From Baffinella frigidus (lineage: Eukaryota > Cryptophyceae > Cryptomonadales > Baffinellaceae), in contig MU646487.1 of NCBI GenBank assembly GCA_026770585.1, positions 611,047 to 622,679 on the forward strand: a DNA stretch of 11,633 nt, read 5' to 3'. Below, piece by piece: positions 7,401-10,400 of this stretch (position 1 is the stretch's first letter; the number at the start of each line of letters is the position of its first letter). A program made the translations under genes and the position numbers. A model generated the notes under the pieces. That model saw only the letters and a list, made by a program, of their open reading frames with translations, did no database searches and was not told where the DNA came from.

Positions 7401-10400
7401 CATCTGACGCGATGAGTTTCATCTCCACGAAAGTATTAATTAATTGCTTTTGGTGCAACGAAATTTACTACACAAACGCTTTACTATTACTTTTATGAGC
7501 AAATCGTGTAGTAATTTTCGTTGCCAAAAGCAGTTAATTAATACTTGTATGGAGATTAAGTTGGCAGGGGACCACCGAGGAGCGGTGTGCCCTCTCGTAA
7601 CGCAGCGTACAACACATTTACCGGCAAGCAAACCGGGCTACATGTGTGGTTGTATACGGGTTACATGTATTGTACGTTGCTCTCCTGGTACTAATAAGCC
7701 AGTCACCACGCCAGGGGACTAACGAGGAGCGGACGCGCGTGGCGGTCGCGTCGGACGCCCAGGAGGTCGTGCGCCCCCGACCCCACGCCAGACCACACGT
7801 GACACTTCCAGAACGCGGCGGTTCGCTTACTGGTTTCGTGGTACGAATCCCACACGGTTATTTCTGGAGAATCTCCGGAAATGACCGTAGGCACGTGTTC
7901 CCGCGTGTGGAGTGGCGTGGGGGACGAACGAGGAGAGGGCGCGCGTCGTAGTAGCGCCACGGCAGAAACCGTTCAGCCCTGAAGGTCTTCTCGGGTGACG
8001 CCCATGAGGTCTTGCTCCCCGAACCCCTCCACTCAGCAGCCACTGGTGCCCGTTTCGCCCGGATTTCCGGGCGAGATTTGCTGACTTTTGGCATGTTTCC
8101 CGGGCAAGAATCAACTTTGGACAGATTCCGCTGGGTGTCCTGGAGGTGTTGCTCCCCGAACCTCGCACCCCGGAACCCGAACCCCTAATCTCTAAGCGAC
8201 TGGCTGGGAATGTGCGTGCCAGCCATGAGTGAAATCTCTTCCCAAGAGTCTCTGCGGGCTGAGAGATGCCTCTTTGTCCTTTCCTGCACCCCTGATCCCT
8301 GCCCCCTGGCCCCTAACCCCCAACCCCCAAACCCACCCCAATTCCTAAACCCTATCTGCCTCAGGTTGTGGAGTATGCGCGGTTTCTCGGGATCGCCCCG
8401 CTGACGCGAACAGTCGCGGGTTGTTGAGGATTCAAGCGTCAGCACGCCGTCTATCGATAGACGGCTTCCTATAGACGGCTTGCTGACACTGTATGTGCTT
8501 AGACGGCTTGCTGACTCGGTATTTTCTTGCAGGTTGTGGAGTATGCGCGGTTTCTCGGGATCGATCCTCTCCGCGAACCGCACCTCCTTGCGATCGCGCA
8601 AGAGGGTCTCGTGGCGCCGCTACCGGACGTGAGTGTCCAACACACCATGCGAAGTGTCCAGCACTCCCTCTTGGACGTGACTCCCTCCCCACCACGTGTC
8701 CGACACACCTTCAACCGCGTCCAAAACACTGCCAACCGTGCCCAAAACACCAGACTCTGGTGTGTCCAACACACGCTATCGAGTGTCCGACACACCCTTT
8801 GGCGTGGAGGGTTGCCGAACCACACCTCCTCGCGATCGCGCAAGAAGGCCTCGCGGCCCCGCTCCCGGACGTGACGCCCTCCCCAGCACACGCTATTTTG
8901 ACTATTTTGCCCTGTGAAAACAGGGGTGGGCGAATTCTAAATAATTTTCCCCGGTGAAATCAGGGGTGGACGGAGTTCGAGGACGCTGAGGGCAACCTGT
9001 ACTACCACCAGGTGCTGCCCTAATTTGGTTTGATTTGGTTTGTGGCAATGGTGGTAGCACTGGCTTTACCATGACTATTATACGTGGTGGTGCGTGCCTT
9101 ACTATGACTAGTATGCCCCTTCAGTGCATTGAATAATGTGTTTACCGGAAATCAGTTTGATTTGGTCTGGTCGGCCAACTACTATTGGTCAACCACCTCC
9201 CACGGCGTCATGCAAAGGGCTCCAAACGCCGTAGACGTTCGATTTCTTCCAGCTAGTGGCTAGCGCTAGCTCCGATTGAAGTCTAGAGAGCCCTTGCAGA
9301 CCCGGGGCCGAGGGATGTTTTGCGCCGAAAAGGCGAGAGATATTGCTGCCGCTAGACTTTCAACAACTGCACTCGGAGTCAGAACATTTCGCCTAAGTCA
9401 ACTCCCCCTGAAAGCCAGCGCCTTAAGTCAAATGCCGGCCATGGTGCCCGGGTCCATCTAAACGAAAACGGGGGAAAGTTGACTTGGGTGAGCTGGTTGA
9501 CTTAGCTGAAATCTTGTGGCTCGGAGTGAACTGCGTTTACTTTTCGTCAACTGTTGTTGCCTGCGAGGGCAGGCCTGGTCACCAGTGGGAATTTCCCTGA
9601 TGTGAATTCTGGGATTGTTTCCCAGGAAACACGCCAAAAGGCAGCAACTGGGGGCATTCCTGGGCGCAACAATGTTTCGTCTGTAGAGCTATTCCGGTAG
9701 GACTTGTCGCGTTTTCGATTTCGAGACTTCGAGACTTCGAGACTTCATTTGTACCATGAGATTTGAAACGGTGTGTTTTAAAACGTTTTACGCCCTTTAA
9801 AACCGTTTTGAAGTCAGAAATCTTGAAATCTCGAAGTCGAAAACGCGACAAGTCCTACCGGAATAGCTCTACCAGAAAACACTTTTAGGAGGAGGGAGCC
9901 TCAACCTTACCTTCTCACTTGGGACGTTGAGCGGCCGTAAACCCTAGACTAATCTCCATACAAGTATTAATTAATTGCTTTTGGCAACGAAAATTACTAC
10001 ACGGTTTGCTCATAAAAGTAATAGTAAAGCGTTTGTGTAGTAAATTTCGTTGCACCAAAAGCAATTAATTAATACTTGTATGGAGATTAAAACCCTAAAC
10101 CCTACGATCCGTGAGGGCAAGTTTTCACGTCCTCAACCGGATATCCGGGGAGGGACGTGCTCCGTAGTGTTCTGAGTGGGTGGCTGATCTCTGAGTACGG
10201 AGCTAGTTTGACCAGTCTGGCGGAGCTAGTTTGACCAGTGTTCCCCTCGCGGGCAGGCGTCGAGTGACGAGAGCGTGTGGACGCACCCCCTCGACGCGTT
10301 CTACCGCTCGAAAGTGCAGGGGGAGCGGGCGCGGGCGCGAGAGAGGCGCCAGGCCCAGCAGGTGCTTCCCCCCCGCGCGTGTACGTTCGGGTACGGGTAC

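Noticed and set aside
7827-8168. 113-codon minus-strand frame also present in the inverted copy at 6119-6307
   Set aside because: Conservation is explained by the recent 138-bp inverted duplication, and the frame is antisense to the C5 tail echoes.
8185-8601. 138-codon minus-strand frame antisense to C6
   Set aside because: Shadow of C6 and its head echo; no recognised domain.
8493-8957. Long plus-strand open frames through the C6-C7 intron
   Set aside because: They run out of frame through C6 and then through GTGTCC repeats. The WW-domain frame with canonical splice sites explains the region better.
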